From Actinomycetota bacterium (GTDB lineage Bacteria; Actinomycetota; Actinomycetes; S36-B12; CAIYMF01), in NCBI GenBank assembly GCA_009699025.1, contig WLOZ01000001.1, positions 1 through 30,268 on the forward strand: DNA of 30,268 nucleotides. Direction: 5' to 3'. The position numbers were made by a program, and so were the translations under genes. Below the pieces are notes generated by a model. That model did not search any database. It saw only the letters and a list, made by a program, of their open reading frames with translations, and had not been told where the DNA came from. This document shows positions 8,291-16,278 of the stretch, in pieces. Numbering within the stretch: the stretch's first letter is position 1; each line of letters begins with the position of its first letter.

Positions 8291-8330
8291 GTTCATGCAC
8301 GACACGTCAACCATTCACCCGGCGATTACT
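8291..8330. promoter_or_regulatory. candidate PHO-box-like direct repeat
   Basis: Four 7-mers start every 11 bp: GTTCATG (8291), ACACGTC (8302), ATTCACC (8313) and GATTACT (8324). Units 1 and 3 resemble the actinobacterial PhoP/RegX3 unit GTTCACC, while 2 and 4 are weak. The site lies in the 161-bp region between the divergent WxL-like and cyclophilin-like genes and could serve either one. Confidence 0.35.
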
Positions 8331-8371
8331 CACAGAGCGCTCCACCGCCCGCACGCTGTGGCTCACGAATC

Positions 8372-8377
8372 TAGACT
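8372..8377 (+). promoter_or_regulatory. candidate -10 element of a leaderless promoter
   Basis: TAGACT is followed by six bases and then the ATG at 8384. This is the spacing expected if the transcript starts at the A of the start codon. No Shine-Dalgarno sequence is visible, and the geometry is the same as at 1919-1931. Confidence 0.4.
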
Positions 8378-8383
8378 TGGGCT

Positions 8384-9097
8384 ATGCGAGTACCAGCGGA
8401 CGGAGCGACTCCCGCGAGGGGGGTCTCGCGCCAGCAGCTCACCATTGCCGTGGCTGTTGTCGCCACCCTTGCCCTCTTCATCGGGCTGGGCGCGTGGGCC
8501 CTCCGGGTAAGAACTAGTCCCGTGCCGGCGACGGGCGCGACCACTCGAGCCTGCTCCGCGACATCAACCTCGCCACTCTCGGACACTGCGACGACCGCAG
8601 CCGACACAACCAACCTGACACTCGACACCACGTGCGGCCCGATCGTCATCCGACTTCTGACACGCGAGGCTCCGACCACCTCCCAGGCCATGATGTCGCT
8701 GGCCTCGTCAGACGGGCTCGACGGCGCGCCGTGCTACCGGCTGCTCACCCAGGTCATGTACGCGCTGCAGTGTGGCAACACGTCGTTCGACGGGAACTTC
8801 CTGGACGTGCCGGTCGAGAACCTGCCGCCGGATCGACCAAACAATTACCGCGCCGGCTACGTCGCCCTCATCACCGACTCGGCCGGCACTCCCACCGACC
8901 AGTTCTTCATCGCCTACCGCGACTTCTCGCTGCCCCCGCGCTTTCCCGTGTGGGGGGAGGTCACCGAGGGTCTTGCCATCGTTCAGGCGATCGCAGCAGC
9001 AGGCGTTCGCCCGGGAACTTCGAACGCCGACACGAGTATCGTGGCTGGCGAGCCACTTGAGCCGATCAGCATCGTGAGCGCCCGCGCTGGCTCCTAA
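8384..9097 (+). CDS. membrane-anchored cyclophilin-type peptidyl-prolyl isomerase
   Basis: This 237-aa protein has an N-terminal membrane anchor (about 19-40), a Thr/Ser-rich linker, and a cyclophilin domain (about 78-235) outside the membrane. Recognisable elements are [27 protein letters not shown] (Arg119 at the catalytic arginine position), [21 protein letters not shown] and [19 protein letters not shown]. It should isomerise X-Pro bonds and help fold secreted proteins; the Pro-rich secreted proteins encoded on both sides are attractive clients (inference). The usual QGGD near the active site is replaced by LQCGN, so activity may be altered. Cys130 and Cys117 could form a disulfide. It converges with pstB and the two stop codons overlap (9094-9097). 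Confidence 0.88.
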   Translation: MRVPADGATPARGVSRQQLTIAVAVVATLALFIGLGAWALRVRTSPVPATGATTRACSATSTSPLSDTATTAADTTNLTLDTTCGPIVIRLLTREAPTTSQAMMSLASSDGLDGAPCYRLLTQVMYALQCGNTSFDGNFLDVPVENLPPDRPNNYRAGYVALITDSAGTPTDQFFIAYRDFSLPPRFPVWGEVTEGLAIVQAIAAAGVRPGTSNADTSIVAGEPLEPISIVSARAGS

Positions 9098-9915
9098 CCG
9101 AAGCGGCCCTGCACGTAATCGTGGGTCCGCTGGTCCTGCGGGGAGTGGAACATCAGGTCGGTCGGGCCATGTTCGACGATGACCCCGGGCTGCCCGGCCT
9201 CGGCGAGGAAGAAGGCGCACTGCTGCGAGACGCGCGCCGCCTGCTGCATGTTGTGCGTGACGATGACGATCGTCACCTCGTGGGTGAGCTCCTTGATTGT
9301 CTCCTCGATGCGTCTCGTGCTGGTGGGGTCGAGCGCCGAGCAGGGCTCGTCCATCAGCAGCACCTTGGGCTTGATGGCCAAGGAGCGGGCGATGCAGAGC
9401 CGTTGCTGCTGACCTCCAGAGAGCCCTCCCCCGGGATTACGCAATCGATCCTTAACCTCCTTCCACAACCCCGCCTTCGCGAGGCACGTCTCCACCAGCT
9501 CGTCTTTCGTCTCGGTGGAGGCCGAGGTGCCGGTGAGCTTCAGACCGGCCACCACGTTGTCGTAGATGGACATGGTCGGGAAGGGATTTGGCCGCTGGAA
9601 CACCATGCCGATGTTGCGGCGGGCATCGGTGATCCGCTTGTCGGGACCGTAGATGTCCTCGCCATCGAGCAGCACCTCGCCGCCGAACGACGCGATGGCG
9701 ATCAGCTCGTGCATTCGGTTCAGGGTGCGCAGGAAGGTGCTCTTGCCGCACCCAGACGGACCGATCAGCGCCGTGCACAGACCAACAGGCATCGTGAGCG
9801 ACACACGGTCAAGGACCAGGTGGTCGCCGAACCACGCGCTGACAGAGCGCGCTTCTAGGGTGCCGCCGGACTGCATCAGGGTTCCGTCCGGCATGGCGGG
9901 GGAGGGGATAGTCAC
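9094..9915 (-). CDS. pstB: phosphate ABC transporter ATPase PstB
   Basis: The 273-aa ABC ATPase has Walker [10 protein letters not shown] (52-60), a Q-loop in FQRPNPFP (Gln107), signature LSGGQQQR (165-172), Walker [14 protein letters not shown] (185-197) and H-loop His221 in [27 protein letters not shown] and DEPCSALDP are characteristic of PstB, which powers high-affinity phosphate import with PstC and PstA. It is the last gene of the long minus-strand run, 13 bp after the sortase-like gene. This is unusual, because pstB normally follows pstA directly; here pstA starts about 15.6 kb away. The start at 9915 leaves an N-terminal extension of roughly 18 residues before the ABC core. No phoU follows. 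Confidence 0.97.
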   Translation of the reverse strand: MTIPSPAMPDGTLMQSGGTLEARSVSAWFGDHLVLDRVSLTMPVGLCTALIGPSGCGKSTFLRTLNRMHELIAIASFGGEVLLDGEDIYGPDKRITDARRNIGMVFQRPNPFPTMSIYDNVVAGLKLTGTSASTETKDELVETCLAKAGLWKEVKDRLRNPGGGLSGGQQQRLCIARSLAIKPKVLLMDEPCSALDPTSTRRIEETIKELTHEVTIVIVTHNMQQAARVSQQCAFFLAEAGQPGVIVEHGPTDLMFHSPQDQRTHDYVQGRFG

Positions 9916-9928
9916 GGTTGTCCTCGTT

Positions 9929-10843
9929 TCACATCAGGTTGGGCATTAAGAGGGCGACGTGGGCGCTGAGCGCGATACCCACCGCGAGCATGATCGGCAC
10001 CCCGATCACCCACGCTTCCCAGCGGTTCCATCGCACCCACGCGAGGGTGACGAGTACGGCGACCACAAGCGCCGCCTGGGCCCAGAGGAGTACTCCGATC
10101 CAGGCGCTGTTATCACCGGCAAGCGGAAGCTCCGCAGCCTCCATCGCCGCGCGGGGCAGCGGCGGGTCGGCCGGTTGGGGTTCTGTGTCGAGATCGGCAT
10201 CGACGATCAGTAGGCCGCTGGGAGCGTAGGGCGAGCCGTCGGCCGTGATCAGCGTGAGCCGCCCAATCTTCGCCGGCGGCGGGATGGGGTCGCCGGCCCT
10301 CCGCACGGCCACGACGACATAGCCGGCATCACCTTGGCCGGTGGTGACCACGATGGCTGCGCCCGGCGCAAGCGTGTCGATGCTGCCGAACGGCCCACCG
10401 AAGGCTGCGCGCCGGCCGTAAATGATGCTGGTTCCGGCTTGACCGGGGAGGTATGAGTCGCGCCGCAAGCCCGGGCCAGACACCATCACTCCCGCGGTGG
10501 TGCCGTTGAACACTACTTGGCGAAGACCGATGCTAGGGATGCTCATCACCCCCATGGTCGCGCCCAGAGGCGCCTGCACACCTTCCAAAGAAACTTGCGC
10601 CACTGGCGCGGTGCCATTGGCAAGGTCGTAACGGAAATCGTCGAAGGCGACCTTCTGGTCGCGACTTTGCCGAAGCTGGCCGACGACCGAGATTGTCAGA
10701 AGAAAACCCACGCACAGGCAGGCGACGATGGTGAGTCCCATCGCGATCAGGCGCAGTCGAGCCCCCTTGGACCCCTGGCTCGGCACGGATCGCGCCGTTG
10801 CCGCCTCCGGCGAGAACGGGTCGGTCGTTCGGTCAGGAGCCAT
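9929..10843 (-). CDS. sortase-fold membrane protein lacking catalytic residues
   Basis: The 304-aa protein has an N-terminal transmembrane helix (about 31-54), a sortase-like domain (about 97-218) and two C-terminal helices (about 230-300). The fold is recognisable from [14 protein letters not shown], the segment [21 protein letters not shown] and RLTLITADG. In active sortases the equivalent motifs are GHR (catalytic His), TLxTC (catalytic Cys) and an Arg before the last strand. Here these are GRR (Arg144), LITA (Ala201) and GLLIV, so all three are gone. It cannot be a normal transpeptidase; a scaffold or binding role is inferred. ATG at 10843 overlaps the end of the preceding gene by 11 bp; TTG at 10849 is an alternative with GGAG nine bases upstream. 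pstB follows by 13 bp. Confidence 0.8.
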   Translation of the reverse strand: MAPDRTTDPFSPEAATARSVPSQGSKGARLRLIAMGLTIVACLCVGFLLTISVVGQLRQSRDQKVAFDDFRYDLANGTAPVAQVSLEGVQAPLGATMGVMSIPSIGLRQVVFNGTTAGVMVSGPGLRRDSYLPGQAGTSIIYGRRAAFGGPFGSIDTLAPGAAIVVTTGQGDAGYVVVAVRRAGDPIPPPAKIGRLTLITADGSPYAPSGLLIVDADLDTEPQPADPPLPRAAMEAAELPLAGDNSAWIGVLLWAQAALVVAVLVTLAWVRWNRWEAWVIGVPIMLAVGIALSAHVALLMPNLM

Positions 10844-12845
10844 GCTCAACGGTGTTCACTCCCTGTTCATCGATGGAACTCACGCTGATTAAATCCTCAT
10901 CGGCAGGAGCACTCGTTTCGGTAGTCGAACGGCTTGGCCTCGCGGCGCTCCTGCGGCCAAAAACGTACGCTACCGCGGCGACAAGCAGGGCAAGGATGAC
11001 GGCCGCCACCGCGCCGAACAGCCAGGTGGGCGCACCAGTGTCTGCCGTCACCACCTCAAGTCGCTCAATCGCCACGGCGGCTGCCGACTCGCTCAGGGAC
11101 GGGCTGGCCTCGGGCTTCGGAGTCAGCGTGACTCCACCTGAAGGGAAGACGATGGCGTCGGGACCGACGGTGGGCGCAGCAGTCGGCGCAGCAGACGGGT
11201 CGGCAGACGGATCGGCAGACGGATCGGCAGTCGGGTCGGCAGTCGGCGCTGCGGACGAGCCGCCTGCAGCCACCACCGCGAATGGGACGGTGACGCTGCG
11301 GCCACTGCTCCCCTCGATCACAAACCGGTGCCGCCCAACGTTGAGGTTTTCGGGCACTCCGAGCCGCGCGACGATGCTGCCAAACGAGTCAGCATTGCCT
11401 GCGCCGATAACCACCGGGTCGCTGAACACCAGGTAGGTCAGCGATTCGCCAGGCTTGAAGCCCGAGGTCACGAGCGTGACCACGGCCCCGGGAATCAGCG
11501 ACGGATTGGTGGGGAGGAATCGGCCGTTGCCATCGACGGCTGCGACGGTGAATCCCGCGAATCCGGCCGATCCGGTCGGCCCCGGCGTGGAGCTTGGTGT
11601 CGGAGTGGGCGTGGGAGTGGGTGTGACGGTCTGCGGGGTGGTGGGGTTGCTCATGACCGCCGGCCCGGCCCCTACCGCGTTCGACGCCGCGACGGTGAAG
11701 GTGTACTCGGTGCCATTGGTCAGGCCTCGCGCCCGGCAGCTGCCAGCGGATCCGGACGTGGAGCAGACCTGGGCGCCTCCCGACGCCCGGGGAGACGAGG
11801 TCACGGTGTAGCTCGTGATCGATGACCCACCGTCGCTCACCGGCGCCACCCACGACACGAGGGCGGACCCATTGCCAGCGGTCGCCGTTACCGAGCGCGG
11901 CTCTCCCGGCCTTGTATCGGTCACGGTGGTGCGGGTATTCGCAGTAGTGGGAATGGAGGGACCCACCGTGTTAACGGCAGCCACCCGAACTGTGTAATCG
12001 GTGTCCGGGTCCAGGTCGGTGCAGGTAGCGGTCCTGCCGTCGACAACACACATTTCCCACGCCACCGGCAGTGACGTGGGCTTGACCTCGACGGTGTACC
12101 CCGTGATTGCTGACCCACCATCTGACAGGGGGACGCCCCACTGGGCCCGCAGTGAAATGCGCCCAGGCAGGAGTTCAACGTCCACCGGATTCGTGGGCAC
12201 GCTGGCAGGTCCTGTCGGCGTCGGTGTCGGCGTCACGGTTGGCGTCGGTGTTGGCGTCACGGTCGGTGTGGGCGTCGGTGTCACGGTCGGTGTGGGCGTC
12301 GGTGTCGGTCCGCCCGCGGAGTAGGTGACGGACGAGAGCGGGCCACCGCTAAAGGTCACCGGACCCTCGAACCAGGTGCCGCCGCTGCACCAGGCGCGCA
12401 CCGTGTAACCGCCGTTCAGAGTCGACAGGGCAGGGTTGCCGCCGGATGCAAAGTCGGCCCAGGTCTGGAAGGCCGTGATCGTCATGCCGCCGGAGTTGTC
12501 GAAGAGACTGTCGGCAAGAATTGCGCCATTGATATTCTTTGGAGAAATCCGGTTAGCAGGCGCTGCGATCGTTGCCCCCGCCCCACTGCCCCCGAACACC
12601 TTGACGAGCACGGTTTCCCCAGACGGGCACTGACCGGAGGTGGTGAAGGTCGACACCGTCGACGAGGCGCCGCTCAACGGGCTTACCGACAAGCCCCCGC
12701 CCGAGGAAGCTGACGACAGGGTCGTGATAGCCACCATTCCCACGAGCACTGCCGACAACGTGGTTACCCCAATGGGAACGATGAAGGCGCGCCACGACGG
12801 CGCGACACCCCGAGGGGCGCCGCGTCCGTCAAGGCGATGGCTCAT
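10833..12845 (-). CDS. anchored surface protein with two-Cys module and FN3 domains
   Basis: The 670-aa protein starts MSHRLDGRGAP and has a signal or anchor helix (about 18-42). A two-Cys module follows (GQCP ... RAWCSGGTWF), closely matching the next upstream gene's product. Then come a TPTPTPTV repeat linker, two fibronectin type III domains (DGGSAITGYTVEV, DGGSSITSYTVTS), a second Pro/Thr linker, a VDGNGRF module shared with the protein at 7038-8222, and an ADPTADPSADPS repeat. A C-terminal transmembrane helix (WLFGAVAAVILALLVAAVAY) is followed by a basic FGRRSAARPSR cytoplasmic tail. There is no LPXTG. The ATG at 12845 has a GGGGAGTGGG ribosome site and lies 11 bp after the previous stop. 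The function is unrecognised; it is probably a cell-surface binding or structural protein. Confidence 0.82.
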   Translation of the reverse strand: MSHRLDGRGAPRGVAPSWRAFIVPIGVTTLSAVLVGMVAITTLSSASSGGGLSVSPLSGASSTVSTFTTSGQCPSGETVLVKVFGGSGAGATIAAPANRISPKNINGAILADSLFDNSGGMTITAFQTWADFASGGNPALSTLNGGYTVRAWCSGGTWFEGPVTFSGGPLSSVTYSAGGPTPTPTPTVTPTPTPTVTPTPTPTVTPTPTPTGPASVPTNPVDVELLPGRISLRAQWGVPLSDGGSAITGYTVEVKPTSLPVAWEMCVVDGRTATCTDLDPDTDYTVRVAAVNTVGPSIPTTANTRTTVTDTRPGEPRSVTATAGNGSALVSWVAPVSDGGSSITSYTVTSSPRASGGAQVCSTSGSAGSCRARGLTNGTEYTFTVAASNAVGAGPAVMSNPTTPQTVTPTPTPTPTPSSTPGPTGSAGFAGFTVAAVDGNGRFLPTNPSLIPGAVVTLVTSGFKPGESLTYLVFSDPVVIGAGNADSFGSIVARLGVPENLNVGRHRFVIEGSSGRSVTVPFAVVAAGGSSAAPTADPTADPSADPSADPSAAPTAAPTVGPDAIVFPSGGVTLTPKPEASPSLSESAAAVAIERLEVVTADTGAPTWLFGAVAAVILALLVAAVAYVFGRRSAARPSRSTTETSAPADEDLISVSSIDEQGVNTVEHGS
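11163..11252 (-). repeat. degenerate repeat encoding an Ala-Asp-Pro-Thr/Ser linker
   Basis: Short units around GCAGACGGATCG recur in the stalk of the 670-aa protein and encode ADPTADPSADPSADPS just before the C-terminal membrane region. It is low-complexity linker DNA with no sign of mobility. Confidence 0.6.
12212..12312 (-). repeat. Thr-Pro-Val linker repeat
   Basis: GGCGTCGGTGTCACGGT-like units repeat about four times and encode TPTPTPTV blocks between the two-Cys module and the first FN3 domain of the 670-aa protein. Confidence 0.7.
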
Positions 12846-12856
12846 CCCACTCCCCG

Positions 12857-14158
12857 CTATGCAACCTGTTTTTTGGTCGCCGTCGCAACCAGAGCGCCCG
12901 AGGCGTTCGTGGCATTGACGACGACGGTGGTGGTCCCCTTGGCAAGGGCGATTGTGCACGTAACCTTGGTCGCCACCACGCATGCGGCCGCCCTCTTAGT
13001 GGCGCCGGTCGCGGTGTACTTGTACCTGGTGGCCGTTGCCTGCTTGGCGAAGGTGCCCTTCAGCGTCAGGCCTGACTTAACCCACGTGACTGCGATGGTG
13101 CCCACGGGCGCAAGCCTCGCGGTCGTTGCCGCGAGACCAGTTCCGGCGGTGTTGGTTGCGGTGACACTGAAGATGTAACCGACGCCGTTCGTGAGCCCCA
13201 GAACCGTGCAGGTGAGGGCTCCGGTGGTCGTGCACGTCTTGGTGGCAGTTCCCACCTTGGGCGACGCGGTGACGGTGTACGTAGTCACGGTTGCACCATT
13301 CGCGGCAGCAGCGGTCCAGCTGACCTTGAGCTTGTTGCCCACGTAGTTGACGCCCGACTTCACGCGCGCGGCAACCGGAGCTCCCGGCTTGCCCGGCTTA
13401 CCAACCGGCTTACCGGTGGTGATGCCGTCCGATGAACTGAAAAGAGCGTTGCGAGCCACCACGCTGAAGGTGTAAGCCGTGCCGTTGGTGAGACCTGTAC
13501 AGACGGCCGTGCGATCAACGACGGGGCATGTGATGCTGCCCGGGGTGCGGGTGACCGTGTACCCCGTGATCGCCGAACCGCCATCACTCGGGGCGGGCCA
13601 ACTCAGGCTCACCTGACCGCTGCCCGGCGTGGCAACGGGGACGGGCGCGCCCGGAGCGGTGACCTCACCAGCGGCGTAGATCGCGTCGCTGACTCCGGCG
13701 CCCGAAAAGGTGATCTTGCCATCGAACCAGGATCCGCCTGAGCACCACGCACGAACGGTGTAGACGCCGTTGAGCCTGCTGAGGCTCGGCGAACCGCCCG
13801 TGGCGAAGTCCTGCCAGGTCGAGCCCGCCAGCACCTGCATGCCGGAGCCAAAGTTGAGGGACGACGCGAGAATTGCTCCGTTGATGTTCTTGGGCGAGTT
13901 GACGCTGACCGGGTCAGCGATGACCGCACCCTCGCCGCTTCCGCCGAAGACCTTGAATCGGACCGTCTCACTAACCGGGCATTGGCCCGAGGTAGTGAAG
14001 GTGCTCGAGCCGTTGGCGGTCCCGGACGTCGGGGTGAACGACAACGTGCCAGCTGAGTCGGCCTGAGCTGAGACAACGCCGGCGGCCACGAGCCCGCCGG
14101 CCATCAGGGCGACGGACGCTGCCCGCAGGAAGCGGACGGCTGTGTGTGTTGGTGTCAT
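12857..14158 (-). CDS. secreted protein with two-Cys module and FN3 domains
   Basis: The 433-aa protein has a signal peptide (MTPTHTAVRFLRAASVALMAGG, cleavage after AQA near residue 33). A module of about 120 residues (TLSFTPTSG, TSGQCP, FKVFGGSGEG, SPKNINGAIL, YTVRAWCSGGSWF) follows that is nearly the same as in the 670-aa protein encoded next. Two fibronectin type III domains come next (DGGSAITGYTVTR; ANGATVTTYTVTA), then a Lys/Ala/Thr-rich C-terminal segment with two cysteines. There is no transmembrane anchor or LPXTG, so it is released or held by partner proteins. ATG at 14158 is preceded by AAGGAG with an 11-bp gap. The similarity to its neighbour suggests tandem duplication followed by divergence. 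The function is unknown; extracellular adhesion or assembly is likely. Confidence 0.82.
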   Translation of the reverse strand: MTPTHTAVRFLRAASVALMAGGLVAAGVVSAQADSAGTLSFTPTSGTANGSSTFTTSGQCPVSETVRFKVFGGSGEGAVIADPVSVNSPKNINGAILASSLNFGSGMQVLAGSTWQDFATGGSPSLSRLNGVYTVRAWCSGGSWFDGKITFSGAGVSDAIYAAGEVTAPGAPVPVATPGSGQVSLSWPAPSDGGSAITGYTVTRTPGSITCPVVDRTAVCTGLTNGTAYTFSVVARNALFSSSDGITTGKPVGKPGKPGAPVAARVKSGVNYVGNKLKVSWTAAAANGATVTTYTVTASPKVGTATKTCTTTGALTCTVLGLTNGVGYIFSVTATNTAGTGLAATTARLAPVGTIAVTWVKSGLTLKGTFAKQATATRYKYTATGATKRAAACVVATKVTCTIALAKGTTTVVVNATNASGALVATATKKQVA

Positions 14159-14207
14159 GACTCTCGAGGCTCCTTTGTGCGGGTTGTTGGACACTGATTT
14201 TACGGAA

Positions 14208-15113
14208 CTAGAGCGCCTGCTTGCCCCCGGACTGTGACGAGCGTCTGCTCAGGTAGGTGGCGCCCCCCATGACTCCGGCACCGAGAAGCAGGCCGAGAAT
14301 CAGAACCGGCCAGGTGGAATTACCGCCGGAAGAGCCATTGCTCTCGGTGACCGCCGCAGCGACCTCCCCCGAAGACTCACCGGCATTGCTTGGACTCGGA
14401 CCCTCCGACGACTCTCCCGACGCGCCGGCGTCGGGAGACTCCGATGCGGCGGCCGAGCCCGACGGAGAGTCGGTCGAACCCGCGGAGGCCCCCGACGAGG
14501 GCTTCTTGGTGGGCTTCGCGACAGAATCCGAGGGAGACGGCTTGGAGGTGGGGGCAGGGGTGCTCGCCCCCGGCGAGGGAGTCGGCGAAGAACTGGGGCT
14601 GGAGACGACGCCGCCCGGCGCTGGCTTCCACTCCTTTGGCGAGGTGAACGTGATGGTGCTGGAGAAGTAGCCCACCGAGGTTGACTTCTTCTTGCACATC
14701 ACGCGGATCTCGTACGTGCCCTCGTATAGAACGGGTGGGTACGCGAGGCCGGCGGTGTCGGCCAGCGTGTACTGAGACGACATCGGGAAGCCAGCGGTGA
14801 GCGAGAGCGTGCCGACCATGATTCCGCTGATGTTCTGGCCGCGGTCGGCGATGCCCGGCCCTACCATCACCATCTGCGCCCCATTGCTGCCCGCGGGACA
14901 CCCTCGTGCGGTGACCACGTTGAGCGGCTCAAGCACCGATCCGATGGGCGGCTCGAAGGTCAGCCCGCCGAGTCGGTCCGACGCCGCAGCAGGGCCCGCC
15001 ACTGCGACTCCCGCCACACCGACGCCCACCACGACGGCGCAGGCCGCACCCAGGGAGCCCGCTCGTGACCGCCAACTACTCACCGTTGCGTACCCCTTAC
15101 GTCTGTCCATCAT
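14208..15113 (-). CDS. membrane-anchored surface protein with divergent two-Cys module
   Basis: The 301-aa protein has a signal peptide (SWRSRAGSLGAACAVVVGVG, cleavage after AAA-S near residue 45). A domain of about 120 residues keeps the pattern of its neighbours: GLTFEPPIGS, ARGCPAGS, YTLADT, YEIRVMCKKKS, ITFTSPKEW. A Ser/Pro-rich stalk of about 100 residues leads to a C-terminal helix (WPVLILGLLLGAGVMGGATYL) with a basic tail RRSSQSGGKQ. The ATG at 15113 overlaps the stop of the DUF916 gene (ATGA, 15110-15113), implying translational coupling. A GTG at 15083 with AAGGGG nine bases upstream is an equally good start. No LPXTG is present. The likely role is an exposed anchored partner of the DUF916 protein (inference). 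Confidence 0.78.
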   Translation of the reverse strand: MMDRRKGYATVSSWRSRAGSLGAACAVVVGVGVAGVAVAGPAAASDRLGGLTFEPPIGSVLEPLNVVTARGCPAGSNGAQMVMVGPGIADRGQNISGIMVGTLSLTAGFPMSSQYTLADTAGLAYPPVLYEGTYEIRVMCKKKSTSVGYFSSTITFTSPKEWKPAPGGVVSSPSSSPTPSPGASTPAPTSKPSPSDSVAKPTKKPSSGASAGSTDSPSGSAAASESPDAGASGESSEGPSPSNAGESSGEVAAAVTESNGSSGGNSTWPVLILGLLLGAGVMGGATYLSRRSSQSGGKQAL

Positions 15114-16201
15114 TCGGCCCCGACTCTGAGCGGCTGGCCACTCGGCGGCAGTTCTTCGCCGCCCATGTGCTCCGCGTGCGCGCCCCGTCGACGTCGTCCA
15201 CGCAGTCCCTTCACGAGTGCGATGAGGAGCCCCAGCACGAGTGACACCGCGGCAACGAGTACCCACGAGACGGCCCATGTGCTCGTCGTCGAAGTGAGAT
15301 CTTGCGGAGCTGTGACATCAGCCTCCAGCGCCACGGGAGTTACGTTCACCGTGGAACTGAGTCGCAGCGATGCTGGCATATCGTCGATGACCACCGTCTG
15401 ATTCACCACGTCACCGGGCAGAATCTGCTCAATCTTCTCGAGGTCGCGAGAGGAACCCGGACCCAGAGCGCCAGCGACGTCAACCCGGCCCAGGGCTCCC
15501 ATCCGGACATTGCCGGTGTTCTGCAGCGACCAGGTGAGAGTGAGGCGGCCGAACCCCGGCTTGGCCAGGGATGCCTCGAAGGAGCTTGTGAGGTCAGACA
15601 CGCTCAGCGCCGGAGTGACCTCACCCGCTACTCGGACGACCGTTCGGATTCCCACGCGCGTGGCGATCTTGATCGCCTGGCCAGCCTCGTTCAGTGAGGG
15701 AACATCAGGCACTGTGCTTGCCACGATGCCCCCCACCCGGTCTCCCGCGATGACTCCCGCGGGTACTGACACAGTGAACTTTCGAATCGTGGACTCGCCA
15801 CCCTTGAGCACAAAGGTGCGATTGTCGATGTCGGTCCATTTGCCGACGCCCCGCTGTGGGTCACTGGGCAGGCTGAGATTGAAGGTGCCGTCCTGGGACG
15901 TGGCCGAGTCGACCGGGTAGACCACAAGACGTACCGACTTCTCGCCGAGGTTGTAGATGATCAGCGAGTCCACCACCTTCTCGCCCGGGTTCACCCGGTA
16001 GCCCAGGCTCGGCCTGCCGTCTGCCTTTCCACCGGTGGCTGCCCCCACTGCGAAGACAACCGTGCCCTTCGGTACCGTCATCGCTTGGCCGCCCGACGGA
16101 GCGGGTGTGGGATCGGCAAAGCCCACCCCTGAGGCAGGGGCGGGCAGCATGCACATCGCACCAATCGCCGTAGCGAAGGCCAGATGAACTGCACGTGACA
16201 T
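15110..16201 (-). CDS. DUF916 / WxL-interacting (WxLIP) family membrane protein
   Basis: The 363-aa protein has a signal peptide (to about residue 29) and an Ig-like DUF916 domain (about 65-165): SLGYRVNPGEKVVDSLIIYNLG, LVVYPVDSAT, VPAGVIAGDRVGGIVAS. A second beta-sandwich domain (about 180-300, LTLTWSLQNTGNVRMGALG) is followed by a transmembrane helix (309-331) and a basic RGRRRRG tail. In Firmicutes, DUF916/WxLIP proteins are encoded with WxL proteins and bind them or peptidoglycan. Here the gene directly follows a WxL-like gene, supporting the same partnership. The ribosome site GGGAAAGAGA is shared with the WxL-like gene upstream, and a 16-bp-stem hairpin separates the two. The ATG at 16201 is clear. 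Confidence 0.85.
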   Translation of the reverse strand: MSRAVHLAFATAIGAMCMLPAPASGVGFADPTPAPSGGQAMTVPKGTVVFAVGAATGGKADGRPSLGYRVNPGEKVVDSLIIYNLGEKSVRLVVYPVDSATSQDGTFNLSLPSDPQRGVGKWTDIDNRTFVLKGGESTIRKFTVSVPAGVIAGDRVGGIVASTVPDVPSLNEAGQAIKIATRVGIRTVVRVAGEVTPALSVSDLTSSFEASLAKPGFGRLTLTWSLQNTGNVRMGALGRVDVAGALGPGSSRDLEKIEQILPGDVVNQTVVIDDMPASLRLSSTVNVTPVALEADVTAPQDLTSTTSTWAVSWVLVAAVSLVLGLLIALVKGLRGRRRRGAHAEHMGGEELPPSGQPLRVGAE

Positions 16202-16229
16202 ATGCTAAATTTCTCTTTCCCTGAGAGGG

Positions 16230-16268
16230 GCTGTGCCGGGGTGTGGCTGAATCACACCCCGGCACAGC
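16230..16268 (-). terminator. perfect 16-bp stem hairpin between WxL-like and DUF916 genes
   Basis: GCTGTGCCGGGGTGTG (16230-16245) and its exact complement (16253-16268) enclose a 7-nt loop, 10 bp after the stop of the WxL-like gene. There is no U-tract on the minus strand. It could be an intrinsic or partial terminator, or an mRNA stabiliser that raises expression of the upstream genes relative to the downstream part. Confidence 0.75.
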
Positions 16269-16278
16269 TTTGTCGCTT

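Noticed and set aside
9929..10843. Annotation as an active class E sortase
   Set aside because: The fold fits, but catalytic His, Cys and Arg positions are Arg, Ala and a non-Arg residue, so activity should not be implied.
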